The notes beneath the pieces were generated by a model. The model saw only the letters and a program-made list of their open reading frames with translations. It ran no database searches and was not told the origin of the DNA. A stretch of DNA of 64,000 nucleotides from Arthrobacter sp. YD4 (lineage in GTDB: Bacteria > Actinomycetota > Actinomycetes > Actinomycetales > Micrococcaceae). Both the position numbers and the translations under genes were made by a program. Below, one piece after another: positions 45,521 to 56,362 of this stretch. Location: contig NZ_JAUHHD010000002.1 of assembly GCF_030410515.1 (NCBI RefSeq), forward strand, positions 771,019 to 835,018, in the 5' to 3' direction. How positions within the stretch are numbered: position 1 is the first letter of the stretch; every line of letters begins with the position of its first letter.

Positions 45521-48500
45521 GCATTGCAACCATGCTGCCGATGGGCGAGCTGACGAACCCGGGGCAGATGCGCCTGGCCCTGGTGCAGGTGGTCAATTGG
45601 GGTACATTCCATGGCGCGCATACGATGCACGTGGACCGCAACGGCACGCTGCTGACGGGCAACTCCGGCGTCGGCAAGTCCACGCTGTTCGACGCGATGC
45701 TGCGCGTCTTCGATGCCCGGCCGCGGTCCAATGAGGCTGCGGCGCAGCGGGCCGGCGGGGCCGTGGAGGACAAGCGGACCACGTTCACGTACATGCGCGG
45801 CAAGGTGGGGGACAAGGCCGTCGGCGAGGGCTCGGCCAGCGCCTACCAACGCCCCGGCGCCACCTGGTCCGCCGTCGCGCTGACGTTCGACAACGCCGCC
45901 GGGACCCGGGTCACCATCTCGGCGCTCTTCGACCTGCCCAAGAACGGCACCGAATCCAGTGTGGGCCGGTTCTACCTGATCGACAACAAGCCGCTGGACC
46001 TGGCCAAGGTTGAGGGGATCGCGGAGAAGCGGTTCACCAAGTCCACGCTGGATGCCATCTTCCCGGACGCCCAGATCTTCGACGTGCACAAGGCCTTCGC
46101 GGAGCGGTTCCGCCGCCTGCTGGGGATCAACTCGGACCAGGCGCTGCCGCTGCTGCGCGTCATCCAGGCTGGCAAGGGCCTGGGCGGCAGCGTGAACACG
46201 TTCTTCCGCGACCAGGTGCTGGACGCCCCGGCCACCCTGGCCGCCGCGGACGACGTCGTCGAGGAGTTCAGCAACCTGATGTCCATCCGGCAGCGGCTCG
46301 AGGACGTCCGGCAGCAGCGCGACCAGCTGGCCCCGGTCCCCGGCCTGAACAAGGAGTACGCCCAGTCGCTGCTGGACGCGAACCGGCTGCGGGAGCTGGC
46401 CGGCGAGGAATTCGAGGCCTACCGGCAACAGCTCGCCGTCGCCGTGCACGAGAAGACCCTGGCCCGGTTCAAGGACCTGGCCCAGGCGAAGGCCAAGGAC
46501 CTGGCCGCCGAGCGGACCGTCCGGGACGGGCTGGCCAAGGAACTGCGCCAGCTCGAGGCCGAGTACAACAACCAGGGCGGCAACGCGATCTCCGCGATCG
46601 AACAGTCGCTGGAAAACGCCCGGGTGGGCCTGAAACTCCGCGAGGAAGTGGAGGCCTCCGCCCGGAAGGCCCTCAGCGACGCCGGCCTGGAGCTCGACTG
46701 GACCGCCGCCGGCTGGGAGCAGGCCCACGAGCACGCCGCCGCGCGCTCGGCCGAACTCAAGGACGACTCCGAGGCGCTGAAGGAACTGCGCTTCGAGGCG
46801 TTCGACAGCCACGCGGCGCGCAAGCGTGAACTCGCCGCGGCCCAGCAGGAACTCGTCTCACTCAAGACCCGCAAGTCCCTCCTGCCGCCGTCGAGCATCG
46901 AGAACCGCACCGCCATCGCCGCCGCCACCGGGGTCCCGGAGGAGCAAATGCCGTTCGGTGGGGAGCTGATCGACCTCGCGGAGGGCCAGGAACGCTGGCG
47001 CCCGGCCGCCGAACGCGCCCTGCGGAGCCTCGCCACGACGCTCCTGGTGCCGGGCGAGCACTTCGCCGCCGTCACCCGCTACCTCAACGACCACACGGTC
47101 CGCGGTGCGCTCCGGGCAGTCGACATCTCCAAGCCGCTCGCGGGCGGCGCGCTGGCCGTGGCGGAGGCGTCCGACGGCGACCTGCTGGGCAAGCTGGACA
47201 TCCTCTCCGCCGGGCCCGAGGGCAGCGCGATTGCCGAGGCCGGGCAGTGGATCCGGGAGCGGATTGCCCTGGACTTCGCCTACCCCTGCGTGGAGAACCC
47301 GGACGAGCTCGCCGGCCTGGACAAGGGCCTCAGCCTGGGCGGCGTGGTCAAGCGCAACCGCCACACCGTCGAAAAGGATGACCGGTTCACCGGACGGCAG
47401 GACTACGTCCTGGGGTTCGACAACGCCGCCAAGCTGGACCTGGTGGCGGCCCAGGTGGAGGAGCTGGAACGGGAACTGGCGCGGGCCGCGGAGCTTGCCC
47501 AGGACCGCGAGGAATCGCACCAGGGCATGACCCGGCAGCTCGAGGCGCTGCGGCGCGTCGCCGAGGACCACCGGCCCTGGGAACAGGTGTCCGCGGCGGT
47601 CGCCGCCGAGGAACTGGCCCGGATCGAACAGCGGCTCAAGGACGCCCTCGCCGCCCAGGCGGACCTGGAACCGCTGCGGGCCACGGTGGAGACGGCCCGC
47701 CAGCGGCACCAATCCAGCACCGAATCCGCCGCCGTGCTGCAGAGCGAATACAAGGCCCTGGACGCGCAGCTGACCACCGCCGACTCACTGCTGGACGCGG
47801 CCCGGCGCCGGCTCGCCGAACAGCCGCCCTCCCCGGAGGCCGCCGCGGCCCTGGCGGAGTACTTCAGCGGCTTCGGCGACGTGCTGGAAATGCACGAACT
47901 GGACCTGCTGGCCAACCAGGTGCGGACCCGGTTGCTGGCCGAACTGCACGCCGCAGAGTCCCGCGGCCAGGCCACCGCCGAGCGGCTCACCCGCATCTTT
48001 GAGGGCTTCGTCCGGGAGTGGGGCACGGCCATCTCCGCCGACCACGGCACGTCCATCGGCGCCGCGGGCGAGTTCGAGGCCCGCTACCACGCGATCGTCA
48101 GCGACGGCCTGCCCGCCCAGGAGGCCGAATTCCGGCAGTTCTTCAACCAGCGCACGCACGAATCCTTCTCCACGCTGCTGCACCTGCTGGACGAGGAACG
48201 GCGCTCCATCACCAGCCGGATCCTGCCACTGAACGGCATCCTGTCCCAGGTGAACTTCCACGAGGGCAGTTACCTGGAGCTGGACATCAAGCAGACCCTG
48301 CCGGCCACGGCCAAGCAGTTCAAGGACGCCATCCAGAACGCCCTCAAGGTCCGGCACGCCAGGCCCGGAAAGACCGCTGGTGCGCCCACGTCGGCGGACG
48401 ACGACGTCGAACTCACCACCCGGTACAAGTCGCTGGAAACCCTCGTGAAGCGGCTCGGCTCGCAGAGTCCGGAAGACCGCCGCTGGCGCGCCGAGGTGCT

Positions 48501-49014
48501 GGACGTCCGCGGGCACCTGTTCATCCAGTGCAAGGAACACCGCGAGGTGGCCGCCCGCGCTGACAAGTCCGGCGCGGTGAAGTCAGGCGCGGCGAAGGGC
48601 GCTAAGAAGACCGAGGTCTTCATGCACGCGGACACCGGCTCCATGTCCGGCGGCGAGCGGCAGCGCTTCACCGCGTTCATCATGGCGGCCGCGCTGAGCT
48701 ACCAGCTGGGCATCGCCGAGCAGGGCTTCACCACCTACGGCACGGTCATGATGGACGAGGCGTTCGTCCTGGCCTCCGAGGAATTCGCCGGCGCCGGCAT
48801 CAAGGCGCTGCACGAATTCGGGTTCCAGCTGCTGCTGGCCGCCCCGGAGAATGTGATCGACCTGTCCCGGCACCTAGGTTCGGTGACCGAGATCCTCCGG
48901 GACAAGCGCACCAACCGTTCCGGCGTGCTGACGGCCCCGGTGATCGCCCCCGACGCCGCCGACGGCGGGGCCTGGCGGTCCGAGGCGAACCCGGTGGACA
49001 TCATCCTGCGCTGA
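45517..49014 (+). CDS. jetC: Wadjet JetC (SMC-like ATPase)
   Basis: SMC/MukB-like ATPase that extrudes DNA loops, 1165 residues. Walker [10 protein letters not shown] is at 48-56. Long coiled coils run from about 270 to 990 with a break near the middle (the hinge-like region). The ABC signature SGGERQRF begins at 1044, and Walker B VMMDE is at 1077-1081. All ATPase motifs look intact, so the complex should be active. The GTGA/ATGA-style overlap with jetB implies one transcript. A strong terminator follows, so nothing downstream belongs to the operon. Confidence 0.9.
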   Translation: MSIATMLPMGELTNPGQMRLALVQVVNWGTFHGAHTMHVDRNGTLLTGNSGVGKSTLFDAMLRVFDARPRSNEAAAQRAGGAVEDKRTTFTYMRGKVGDKAVGEGSASAYQRPGATWSAVALTFDNAAGTRVTISALFDLPKNGTESSVGRFYLIDNKPLDLAKVEGIAEKRFTKSTLDAIFPDAQIFDVHKAFAERFRRLLGINSDQALPLLRVIQAGKGLGGSVNTFFRDQVLDAPATLAAADDVVEEFSNLMSIRQRLEDVRQQRDQLAPVPGLNKEYAQSLLDANRLRELAGEEFEAYRQQLAVAVHEKTLARFKDLAQAKAKDLAAERTVRDGLAKELRQLEAEYNNQGGNAISAIEQSLENARVGLKLREEVEASARKALSDAGLELDWTAAGWEQAHEHAAARSAELKDDSEALKELRFEAFDSHAARKRELAAAQQELVSLKTRKSLLPPSSIENRTAIAAATGVPEEQMPFGGELIDLAEGQERWRPAAERALRSLATTLLVPGEHFAAVTRYLNDHTVRGALRAVDISKPLAGGALAVAEASDGDLLGKLDILSAGPEGSAIAEAGQWIRERIALDFAYPCVENPDELAGLDKGLSLGGVVKRNRHTVEKDDRFTGRQDYVLGFDNAAKLDLVAAQVEELERELARAAELAQDREESHQGMTRQLEALRRVAEDHRPWEQVSAAVAAEELARIEQRLKDALAAQADLEPLRATVETARQRHQSSTESAAVLQSEYKALDAQLTTADSLLDAARRRLAEQPPSPEAAAALAEYFSGFGDVLEMHELDLLANQVRTRLLAELHAAESRGQATAERLTRIFEGFVREWGTAISADHGTSIGAAGEFEARYHAIVSDGLPAQEAEFRQFFNQRTHESFSTLLHLLDEERRSITSRILPLNGILSQVNFHEGSYLELDIKQTLPATAKQFKDAIQNALKVRHARPGKTAGAPTSADDDVELTTRYKSLETLVKRLGSQSPEDRRWRAEVLDVRGHLFIQCKEHREVAARADKSGAVKSGAAKGAKKTEVFMHADTGSMSGGERQRFTAFIMAAALSYQLGIAEQGFTTYGTVMMDEAFVLASEEFAGAGIKALHEFGFQLLLAAPENVIDLSRHLGSVTEILRDKRTNRSGVLTAPVIAPDAADGGAWRSEANPVDIILR

Positions 49015-49019
49015 CGCCG

Positions 49020-49053
49020 GCGCGCCCGGGCAGCTCAAGGAGCCCGGGCGCGC
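49020..49053. terminator. terminator after jetC
   Basis: Perfect 12-base arms GCGCGCCCGGGC / GCCCGGGCGCGC with a 10-base loop, between the convergent jetC and FBP-domain genes. No T-run. Confidence 0.7.
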
Positions 49054-49070
49054 AGGACGCGACGGGGCCG

Positions 49071-49565
49071 TCAGGCTCCGCGGACGCGGTCCATGAACTG
49101 CGCGGTGCGGGCAATCAGGCCCTCGACCTGGCGGGCGACGGCCGCCTCCGGGTCCGGGTTGATGTCGTTGACCGGCGGCGCCACTCGCACGTTGCGACAG
49201 CAGCCGAAGTCCGCACAGATCAAGGTGCCCACGGTGTTGCCGTTGCGCCCCGACTGGCCGGCCCGCTTGGCCACCCAGAGCAGCACGTCGTCCTTGGAAT
49301 GGATGTCGCGGCACAGTTCGCACAGCACCGCGCGGTTTTTCTTGGCACCGCCCTCGGGGGCGCGGAGCATGATGCCGACGGGCCCGTTGGCGCCGGGAAG
49401 CATTAGGTAGCCGCGCAGCGGCATCTTCCCGTCGCGCCAGCCGAGGAAGTCGAGGCTATCCCAGTCCAGGCTGTCGAAGTTCCTGGGCAGGGTCAGCTTG
49501 GCGGCTTCGGAGCGGCTGGCGTTGATGAAGGAGGAGCGGATGCGGGCAGCGGTGATTTCGTACAT
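49071..49565 (-). CDS. FBP-domain (EF-G-binding C-terminal type) zinc protein
   Basis: 164 residues. The C-terminal part (about 75-140) has the four-cysteine zinc site of the FBP_C treble-clef domain: Cys-Xaa-Xaa-Cys in CELCRDIHSKDD and later CADFGCC. This domain is found in FusB-like proteins that bind elongation factor G. The N-terminal helical part starts MYEITAARIRSSF. No clear Shine-Dalgarno; the ATG 49565 starts the conserved region. It is not related to JetD. Confidence 0.82.
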   Translation of the reverse strand: MYEITAARIRSSFINASRSEAAKLTLPRNFDSLDWDSLDFLGWRDGKMPLRGYLMLPGANGPVGIMLRAPEGGAKKNRAVLCELCRDIHSKDDVLLWVAKRAGQSGRNGNTVGTLICADFGCCRNVRVAPPVNDINPDPEAAVARQVEGLIARTAQFMDRVRGA

Positions 49566-50003
49566 GGGAAGGTCTTTCGGGATCGGAGAGCTCCGTCCGG
49601 CGCGTTGGACGCGCGGGGGGAGGGGGCAGGCAGCTGCCGGCCTGCGATTCCGGTGGGGAGGCGCGGCGGCGTTAGGCCGCTGCGGATCCGTACATGGTGG
49701 AGAAGGCCGGCGACGGCGCGGGCGCGATGCAGGCCGCAACGGCCACCCCGCTGACTGCCGCTGGAGTCATCGCCATGATGTCCGCCCACTTTCCCTCGTC
49801 GCATCCGGAGGTGGTTTCTGACCTTCCGGCGCCGGTTTCCGATGCCCGGCCCCGCCATCCTCGCAAACGCGGAACCCGGTGTCCAGTCCGCCCTTCGCGG
49901 GCAGGCGAGGTGCCCGAGGCAATTACGTCACTCAAAGCTTGCGTAATCAGCATGAGGATAGGTTAGCCTTACTTAGGTTTGCATCACCTACCTAAGGATC
50001 ATC
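49566..50003. other. intergenic region before the siderophore operon
   Basis: Apart from a possible short minus-strand ORF at 49672-49776 (34 codons, doubtful) there is no gene. ATTACG/CGTAAT at 49922-49947 is an inverted repeat. The promoter and iron box of the siderophore operon lie at the right end. Confidence 0.45.
49939..49976 (+). promoter_or_regulatory. DtxR/IdeR iron box and promoter
   Basis: The 19 bases at 49958-49976 match 14 of 19 positions of the DtxR/IdeR consensus (TTAGGTTAGGCTAACCTAA). TTGCGT (49939-49944) and TAGCCT (49964-49969) form a promoter with 19-base spacing, and the -10 lies inside the box. Iron-loaded DtxR would block the siderophore uptake operon. Confidence 0.8.
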
Positions 50004-51116
50004 GTGACGTCCCCGCTCGCTACGCCTCCCACCCGCTCCGCCGGCCCCCTCCTGAGCCCGCGCTCCTTCTCCCGGCGCGGACTCGCCGCCGCCGCCCTCG
50101 CCGTCGTCGCCGGCCTAGGCCTGGCCGGCTGCTCCACCGGCCCCGCCGGCGCGCAGGAGGCTGGGACCGCCCCGACCGCCACCGCCGGGTACCCCGTGAC
50201 CATCAAGCACGCCTTCGGTGAGACGACGCTGGAGCACCAGCCGCGGCGCGTGGTCACCGTGTCCTGGGTCAACGACGACGTCGCCCTCGCCCTGGGCGTC
50301 GTGCCGGTGGGCCTGCCGAAGAATGACTGGGGCGGCAACAGCCGGGCGTCGACGCCGTGGAAGGACGCCGCGCTGGACCGGCTGGGCGCCGGAGCCGGCT
50401 CCGCCACCGCCCCCACGCAGTACTCGGAGGCTGACGGCATCAACTTCGCCGAAATCGCCAAGCTCAACCCGGACGTGATCCTCGGCGCCTACTCCGGCCT
50501 CAGCGAGGAGGACTACCGCAAGCTCAGCGACATCGCCCCCGTGGTGGCGCAGCCCGGCGTCGCCTACGGAACCGCCTGGCAGGACTCCACCGCCATGATC
50601 GGCAAGGCTTTGGGCAAGGAGGCCGAGGCCGCCAGCCTGGTCGCGAAGACCGAGGCCACGGTCAGGGACAAGGCCGCCGCCTACCCCCAGCTGGCCGGCA
50701 AGACCTTCATCTACGGCAACCTGGAGCCGGCCAAGAGCGACGGCGTGAACATCTACACCGCCAACGACAACCGTCCCCGGTTCCTCTCCAGCCTGGGAAT
50801 GACCCTGGCCCCCGTGGTGGCCTCGAACACCAAGGATTCCAAGGAGTTCTTCATCCCCTGGTCCGCCGAAAAAGCCAACGAGCTCGCCTCGGACCTCTTC
50901 GTCACCTGGATCCCCGACGCCAAGACCGCGGACTCGATCAAGCAGCACCCCCTGCTCGGCCAGATCCCCGCGATCAGGAAAGGTGCCCTGGTCGCGGACC
51001 CGGACAACACCCTGACGCTCTCCATCTCCGCGGCCTCCCCGCTGAGCCTGCCGTGGGCGCTGGACCGCTTCCTTCCCCAGCTCGCGGCCGCGGCGGACGC
51101 CGCCGCGGCAAAGTAG
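50004..51116 (+). CDS. iron-siderophore ABC transporter substrate-binding lipoprotein
   Basis: Extracytoplasmic receptor for Fe-siderophore, 370 residues, FecB/FepB-type (periplasmic binding protein family 2). The N-terminus holds a twin-arginine-like SRRGLAAAAL and a lipobox LAGC with the lipidated Cys43. The binding domains follow, with LNPDVILG in the conserved position. The GTG start has AAGGATC upstream and lies 27 bases after the iron box. It leads a five-gene operon. Confidence 0.9.
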   Translation: MTSPLATPPTRSAGPLLSPRSFSRRGLAAAALAVVAGLGLAGCSTGPAGAQEAGTAPTATAGYPVTIKHAFGETTLEHQPRRVVTVSWVNDDVALALGVVPVGLPKNDWGGNSRASTPWKDAALDRLGAGAGSATAPTQYSEADGINFAEIAKLNPDVILGAYSGLSEEDYRKLSDIAPVVAQPGVAYGTAWQDSTAMIGKALGKEAEAASLVAKTEATVRDKAAAYPQLAGKTFIYGNLEPAKSDGVNIYTANDNRPRFLSSLGMTLAPVVASNTKDSKEFFIPWSAEKANELASDLFVTWIPDAKTADSIKQHPLLGQIPAIRKGALVADPDNTLTLSISAASPLSLPWALDRFLPQLAAAADAAAAK

Positions 51117-51124
51117 GGCGCCCC

Positions 51125-52135
51125 ATGCCTTCGGCCCGGGGGCGGAGCGTCCGCGCCGGCTGGCTGCTCGCCGCCGTCGCCGCGTTGGTCCTGGTGTCCG
51201 CGGCCTCGCTGGCGGTGGGGGCCCGGCAGCTCAGCCCGGGCACCGTCGTCGCGGCCCTGACCGGGTTCGACCCGGGCAACGGGGACCATGCCGTGGTGCA
51301 GGCCCGGGTGCCGCGCACGGTGCTGGGACTCCTGGCGGGCGGCGCGCTGGGCCTGGCCGGGGCCGCCATGCAGGGGGTGGCCCGCAACCCGCTGGCGGAC
51401 CCGGGCATCCTGGGCATCAACGCGGGGGCGGCGCTGGCCGTGGTCGCCGGCATCCACCTCGCGGGAGTGACCTCGCTGACCGGGTACCTCTGGCTCGCGT
51501 TCGCCGGGGCCGCGGCGGCCGCCGTCGTGGTCTACCTGATCGCCGCGGCGGGCCGGGGCGGCGCCACCCCGGTGAAGCTCGCCCTCGCCGGTGCCGCCCT
51601 GAGCGCAGCCTTGTTCTCGCTGATGAACGTGGTCCTGATCTCCAGCCAGGACACCCTGGACCGGTTCCGGTTCTGGCAGGTGGGGGGACTCGCCGGACGG
51701 GACTGGTCCGTGGTGCTTGCCGGGCTGCCGTTCCTGGCCGCGGGCGCCGTGATGGTGGTGGGTGCCGGGCGCGCCCTGAATGGCCTGGCCCTGGGGGACG
51801 ACGTGGCCCGCGGACTTGGCCAGCGGGTCGGGCTCTCCCGCGGGGTCACCGCGTTCGGGGTGGTGCTGCTCTGTGGGACGGCGACGGCGCTGGCCGGCCC
51901 GATCGGCTTCGTGGGCCTGGTGGTGCCGCACGCGGTCCGGCTCCTCTCCGGCCCGGATTACCGTTGGATCCTGCCGCTGTCCCTGGTGCTGGGTCCGTGC
52001 CTGCTGCTGCTCGCGGACCTGGCCGGCCGCGTGGTCCTGCTTCCGGGTGAGGTGCCCGCCGGGATCATGACCGCCCTGGTGGGCGCCCCCGTCTTCGTCT
52101 GGCTGGTCCGCAGGAGCAAGGGGGCCGCGCTGTGA
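51125..52135 (+). CDS. FecCD-family iron-siderophore permease (first)
   Basis: Membrane subunit of the importer, 336 residues, about 9-10 helices. RVPRTVLGLLAGGALGLAGA and MQGVARNPLADPGILGINAG are the signature of the BtuC/FecD family. The end overlaps the second permease start by four bases (GTGA). The ATG lies eight bases after the receptor stop. Confidence 0.9.
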   Translation: MPSARGRSVRAGWLLAAVAALVLVSAASLAVGARQLSPGTVVAALTGFDPGNGDHAVVQARVPRTVLGLLAGGALGLAGAAMQGVARNPLADPGILGINAGAALAVVAGIHLAGVTSLTGYLWLAFAGAAAAAVVVYLIAAAGRGGATPVKLALAGAALSAALFSLMNVVLISSQDTLDRFRFWQVGGLAGRDWSVVLAGLPFLAAGAVMVVGAGRALNGLALGDDVARGLGQRVGLSRGVTAFGVVLLCGTATALAGPIGFVGLVVPHAVRLLSGPDYRWILPLSLVLGPCLLLLADLAGRVVLLPGEVPAGIMTALVGAPVFVWLVRRSKGAAL

Positions 52136-53166
52136 GCGCCCGGCTGCTGCCCCTGCGGCCGTCCCGCCCGGCGGTGCTGCTGGCATTCGCCGCCGGCGGG
52201 ATGTTCACGGCGGCGGTCCTGCTGGGCAGCTACACCGTCACCGTTCCGGACCTGTGGAGGGTTTTGGCCGCGCACTTCAGCGGTGCCCCCAGGATCCCGA
52301 CGGTGAGTTTCATGGTGATGGAGCTGAAGCTGCCGCGGGCGGTCACGGGCGCCATGGTCGGCGCCGCCTTCGGCCTCTCGGGGGCGCTGTTCCAGACTTT
52401 GCTGCGGAACCCGCTAGCCAGCCCGGACATCATCGGCATCAGCTACGGGGCGAGCGCCGCGGCGGTCACGGCCATCGTGGTCTTCGGGGCCTCCGGCGCC
52501 GCCGTGTCCGGGGCCGCGCTCGCGGGCGCCCTCGCCGTCGCCCTCCTGATCTACGCGATCTCCCGCCGCGGTACCGGCGGGAGCGGGGCGGCCGGCGGGC
52601 GGCTGATCCTGGCCGGCGTCGGAATCGCCGCGGCGCTGCAGGCGGTGGTCAGTTTCCTCATGACCCGCTCCGACATCCGGACCGCCGCGGATGCCCTGGT
52701 CTGGCTCAGCGGCTCGCTGAACTCCGCGGGATGGGAACGGGCGGGGGTTCTGGCCGCGGCCCTGCTGGTGCTGATCCCGGCGGCCGCCGCCCTGGCGCGG
52801 CCCCTGCGGATGGTCGAACTCGGCGACGACGCCGCCGCGGGGCTCGGCGTGCGGGTCGGCGCCACCCGGTTGGGCGTCGTGGCGGCTGGCGTCGGCCTCG
52901 CGGCCTGCGCGACGGCGGCGGCCGGCCCGGTGGCCTTCGTCGCCTTCCTCGCCGGCCCAATTTCCCGCCGCCTGACCCGCCGGACCAGCCTGCCCGCCGC
53001 GGCCCCGACCGGGATGCTGATCGTCCTCTCCGCCGACTTCCTCGCCGCGAACGTCGCCCCGCTGCTCCTGGCCGGAACCGTCCTCCCCGTGGGGGTCGTG
53101 ACCGGGGCGCTGGGCGCGCCCTTCCTGCTGTGGCTGCTGGCCACCGCCAACCGAAAGGACACCTGA
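52132..53166 (+). CDS. FecCD-family iron-siderophore permease (second)
   Basis: Partner permease, 344 residues. The signature reads [20 protein letters not shown] and [19 protein letters not shown]. The GTG start overlaps the preceding stop, implying coupled synthesis of the two permeases as a heterodimer. One base separates the stop from the ATPase start region. Confidence 0.9.
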   Translation: MSARLLPLRPSRPAVLLAFAAGGMFTAAVLLGSYTVTVPDLWRVLAAHFSGAPRIPTVSFMVMELKLPRAVTGAMVGAAFGLSGALFQTLLRNPLASPDIIGISYGASAAAVTAIVVFGASGAAVSGAALAGALAVALLIYAISRRGTGGSGAAGGRLILAGVGIAAALQAVVSFLMTRSDIRTAADALVWLSGSLNSAGWERAGVLAAALLVLIPAAAALARPLRMVELGDDAAAGLGVRVGATRLGVVAAGVGLAACATAAAGPVAFVAFLAGPISRRLTRRTSLPAAAPTGMLIVLSADFLAANVAPLLLAGTVLPVGVVTGALGAPFLLWLLATANRKDT

Positions 53167-53167
53167 G

Positions 53168-53998
53168 ATGGCAGAACTCGCCGCACAGGATCTCACCCTC
53201 GACTACGGAACCACGCCGGTGGTGGCCGGCCTCAGCTGCACGATTCCGCCCGGGAAGGTGACCATGATTGTGGGCGCCAACGCCTGCGGCAAGTCCACCC
53301 TGCTCCGCGGCCTGTCCCGGTTGCTTAAGCCCGCGGGCGGCGCGGTCACCCTCGACGGCCAGAACATCCGGTCCCGTCCGGCCCGGGACCTCGCCCGGCA
53401 GATGGGTCTGCTCCCGCAGCATCCCTCCGCCCCCGCCGGACTCCTCGTCCGGGACCTCGTCGGCCGTGGCCGCTATCCCCACCGCGGCGCCTTCGGCGGG
53501 TGGAGCCGGGACGACGAAGAGGCCGTAGACCGGGCGCTGGCGGCCACGGACACCGCGCACCTTGCCGGACGCGACGTCGACGAACTCTCCGGCGGCCAGC
53601 GGCAGCGGGTCTGGATTGCCATGGCCCTGGCACAGGAGACCGGGCTGCTGCTGCTGGACGAACCCACCACCTACCTGGACCTCGCGCATCAGGTGGAGGT
53701 GCTGGACCTGCTGACCGACCTGAACCGACGCCACGGCACCACGGTGGTGGTCGTGCTGCACGACCTGAACCTGGCCGCACGGTACGCGGACCACCTCATC
53801 GCCCTCAAGGCGGGGCGGATCGTGGCCGAGGGCGTGCCCGCGGCGGTGGTCACAGAGAAGTTGATTCGGGAGGTGTTCGGCCTGGAATGCCGCGTCATGC
53901 CGGATCCGGTATCCGGGACGCCCCTGGTGTTGCCACTCGGGCGCCACCACACCGCACCCGCCCCGGCCGGCGGCGACGTGATGGTGGCGATCCCGTGA
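53168..53998 (+). CDS. ABC transporter ATP-binding protein (siderophore)
   Basis: FepC/FecE-type ATPase, 276 residues. Walker [10 protein letters not shown] (36-44), signature LSGGQRQRV from residue 140, and Walker B LLLLDEPT are intact. The stop overlaps the next GTG start (GTGA). Energises the two FecCD permeases. Confidence 0.92.
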   Translation: MAELAAQDLTLDYGTTPVVAGLSCTIPPGKVTMIVGANACGKSTLLRGLSRLLKPAGGAVTLDGQNIRSRPARDLARQMGLLPQHPSAPAGLLVRDLVGRGRYPHRGAFGGWSRDDEEAVDRALAATDTAHLAGRDVDELSGGQRQRVWIAMALAQETGLLLLDEPTTYLDLAHQVEVLDLLTDLNRRHGTTVVVVLHDLNLAARYADHLIALKAGRIVAEGVPAAVVTEKLIREVFGLECRVMPDPVSGTPLVLPLGRHHTAPAPAGGDVMVAIP

Positions 53999-55047
53999 CC
54001 GCCCAGCGTACGGCGCGGCACCCGGTCCCCGAAGCGCTCGCCGAGCAGCCGATGTCCCGCGCCTTCGACGTCACCGTCTCCGCCGTGCGGGACCTCAGCC
54101 CCAGCTTCCGGCGGATCACCCTCGGCGGCTACGCGCTGCGCGACTTCGGCGTCCACGGCCCCACCCTGGACCTCCGGGTGAAGCTGGTGCTCCCGTCGTG
54201 GGCGGCGGACGGAACCGCGATGCCCCTCCCGGCCTTCCGGGTCGAGGAACCCGGCTGGTACCGCCAATGGCTGGCCATGGACCCGGACGTCCGCGGGACC
54301 ATGCGCACCTACACCGTCCGGCGGGCCCGGCTGGACGCCGTCTACCCCGAGATCGACGTCGACATCGTGCTGCACGCTCACGGGGGCGCCGGAATGGACG
54401 GCAGCGGAGCGGACGCCGAAGGCCCGGGTGCCACGTGGGCCCGGCAGACCCGGCCCGGGGACCGCGTCACCCTGATCGGCCCGAACAGCCGCGCCGCACA
54501 CTGCGTGCTGGAGGATACCTACGCCGGCATCGAGTGGCGGCCCGGCGCCGCCCGGCGGATCCTGCTGGCCGGGGACGAGACTGCGGTCCCGGCAATCTGC
54601 GCGATCCTCGAGAGCCTGCCCCCGCACCTGAGCGGCGACGCCGTCCTGGAGGTCCCCGACGCCGGCGACATCCGGCACATCACCACGGAGGCCGACGTCG
54701 CCGTCACCTGGCTCCCGCGCCGCACCGCGGCCGCGGGGAAACCTTCCGACGGAGGCCGGCCGCACGGCGAACTGCTCCGGGACGCCGTCCGGGACATCAT
54801 CTCCCGCCCGGATGGCGCCGGCGCCCTGACGGGGACGGCCGCCCCGGAGACGGAAGCGGTGACGGAAGACGCGGACCTCTTGTGGGAGACCCCGGAAAGT
54901 GTCCCGGCCAGCCCGTTCTACGCCTGGATCGCGGGCGAGGCGGGCACCGTTCGGGAGCTGCGGCGCTATCTGGTCCGCGAGGCGGGGATCGACCGGGTCA
55001 ACGTCGCGTTCATGGGGTACTGGCGGCGGGGCCGGGCGGAGCTCTAG
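53995..55047 (+). CDS. siderophore-interacting protein (FAD ferric-siderophore reductase)
   Basis: Cytoplasmic reductase that frees iron from the imported siderophore, 350 residues. The FAD motif RTYTVRRA and the HGGAG/GPGATWA-like region define the SIP (ViuB/YqjH-like) family; the C-terminal SIP domain ends in [10 protein letters not shown]. The GTG start overlaps the ATPase stop. Last gene of the operon. Confidence 0.88.
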   Translation: MTAQRTARHPVPEALAEQPMSRAFDVTVSAVRDLSPSFRRITLGGYALRDFGVHGPTLDLRVKLVLPSWAADGTAMPLPAFRVEEPGWYRQWLAMDPDVRGTMRTYTVRRARLDAVYPEIDVDIVLHAHGGAGMDGSGADAEGPGATWARQTRPGDRVTLIGPNSRAAHCVLEDTYAGIEWRPGAARRILLAGDETAVPAICAILESLPPHLSGDAVLEVPDAGDIRHITTEADVAVTWLPRRTAAAGKPSDGGRPHGELLRDAVRDIISRPDGAGALTGTAAPETEAVTEDADLLWETPESVPASPFYAWIAGEAGTVRELRRYLVREAGIDRVNVAFMGYWRRGRAEL

Positions 55048-55138
55048 GCAGGGTGAGGGAGAGCGGGCGGCACCATCCCGGTGCCAAGCCGCCGCCCGCA
55101 GTTCACCCTCCCGGCACCGGCTGGTTGGCCGGCGGCGC

Positions 55139-55144
55139 TACCGT
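55139..55144 (+). promoter_or_regulatory. -10 element, leaderless start of SGNH hydrolase 1
   Basis: TACCGT lies six bases before the ATG at 55151, with no Shine-Dalgarno sequence. Confidence 0.4.
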
Positions 55145-55150
55145 GGCGGC

Positions 55151-55972
55151 ATGGCCGTGAACCTCTTGCATCCGGGCCCGGACGGGCGGCGGGTTTACGT
55201 CGCCCTCGGCGATTCCTTCACCGAGGGCGTCGGGGACCGCAGCAAGCACCTGCCCAATGGCGTCCGGGGTTGGGCGGACCGGGTGGCCGAGAGGCTGGCG
55301 AAGGCGGACCCAGGCTGGGAATACGCCAACCTCGCCATCCGCAGCAAGCGCCTCCGGCAGATCATCGCCGAGCAGCTGGAACCGGCGCTGGCGATGAAGC
55401 CCTCCCTTGTGACCCTGTACGCCGGCGGCAACGACCTGCTGGACCTCGGCACCGACATCGAGGACCTGATGGACGACTACGAGGTCCTGGTCGCCCGGCT
55501 CACCGCCTCGGAGGCCACCGTGGTGCTCTTCACCGGCTTCGATGTCAAGGTCTCCGTGCTACTCGAACCCTTCAAGCGCCGCAACACCCTCTACAACCGC
55601 CGGGTCCGGGAACTGGCCGACTGGTACGGAGCCGTGCTGGTGGACTACTGGGCCTTCGAGGCGTTTCAGGACCCCAGGATGTGGGATAGCGACCGGCTCC
55701 ACATGTCCAAGGCCGGCCACAAGTACCTCGCCGCGCAGGTCCTGGACCATCTGGGCGTACCGCACAGCATCAGCCCCAAGGAATGGGAACCGCCTGCCCC
55801 GCTGGGGTTCCGCGACTGGGAACGGCGGCAGCGGCGCTGGGTGCACGACTGGGTGCTGCCGCTGTTCGGCCGGAAGCTGCGCGGCGTCACCCTGGGGGAC
55901 CAGCTCACCCCGCGCTGGCCGCAGCCGGTGCGGGTGCCCGAGAAGGGCGGGCTGAAGAAGCTGCTGGCCTGA
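55151..55972 (+). CDS. SGNH/GDSL hydrolase (copy 1)
   Basis: Cytoplasmic GDSL-family esterase, 273 residues, no signal peptide. GDSFTEGVGD holds the nucleophile; block III Asn is in YAGGNDLL; the Asp-His pair occurs in SDRLHMSKAGH. A paralogue lies at 56911 with the same PNGVRGWADRVAE block. Starts six bases after TACCGT. Function unknown. It follows the siderophore operon by about 100 bases but a link to siderophore breakdown is only speculation. Confidence 0.88.
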   Translation: MAVNLLHPGPDGRRVYVALGDSFTEGVGDRSKHLPNGVRGWADRVAERLAKADPGWEYANLAIRSKRLRQIIAEQLEPALAMKPSLVTLYAGGNDLLDLGTDIEDLMDDYEVLVARLTASEATVVLFTGFDVKVSVLLEPFKRRNTLYNRRVRELADWYGAVLVDYWAFEAFQDPRMWDSDRLHMSKAGHKYLAAQVLDHLGVPHSISPKEWEPPAPLGFRDWERRQRRWVHDWVLPLFGRKLRGVTLGDQLTPRWPQPVRVPEKGGLKKLLA

Positions 55973-55981
55973 CGCTCCGGC

Positions 55982-56269
55982 CTAGCCGTCCAGCAGGTTC
56001 TCGAAGCCGGGGGCCACCCGGCTGGCGTGGAACTCCTCGACGTCGTAGTCGGCCACGCCGTTGACATAGAACGGGTCCGCGAGCAGCGCCGCGTCCAGGT
56101 CCCCGCGCTCGGCATTGGAGAGCAGCAGCCCACCGGTCCGGGGAATCTTCCGCCCGGCCACCATGAAGACGCCCCGGTCGAAGGCGTCCTGCAGCCACTG
56201 GACGTGCGCGGGCAGGTGGAAATCGACGATCTCTTCGGGGACCTTGTAGGTGAGCGACACGACGTACAT
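55982..56269 (-). CDS. YciI family protein
   Basis: 95 residues, a small alpha/beta protein. The pattern of H-Xaa(3-4) W (HLPAHVQWLQDAFDRGVFMVAGRK region) and DPF...ADYDVEEFHASRVA near the end match the YCII domain, whose active-site His-Asp pair is visible. Some relatives are chlorohydrolase-like; the biological role is unknown. ATG 56269 is six bases after TACGCT (minus strand), leaderless style. Confidence 0.82.
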   Translation of the reverse strand: MYVVSLTYKVPEEIVDFHLPAHVQWLQDAFDRGVFMVAGRKIPRTGGLLLSNAERGDLDAALLADPFYVNGVADYDVEEFHASRVAPGFENLLDG

Positions 56270-56325
56270 AGCGTCAGCGTACCGCCTGTCCGGGCGACCC
56301 GGCAGGGATAGAAAACCATGGAGGG

Positions 56326-56356
56326 TTGAACCGTCAAGCTTCGCGGCTCCTAGAAT
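56326..56356 (+). promoter_or_regulatory. promoter of the second MarR gene
   Basis: TTGAAC (56326-56331) and TAGAAT (56351-56356) with a 19-base spacer; the ATG lies six bases later. GGTT-g-AACC overlaps the -35 and could be its operator half. Confidence 0.55.
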
Positions 56357-56362
56357 GGAGCC

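Noticed and set aside
49071..49739. jetD hidden in the convergent frame after jetC
   Set aside because: The frame encodes an FBP-type zinc protein, and no nuclease motif is visible.
49672..49776. Short minus-strand ORF of 34 residues, possibly a leader or small membrane peptide
   Set aside because: The only support is a GAGGGAAAG about 20 bases away. No relatives could be checked, so it is not called.
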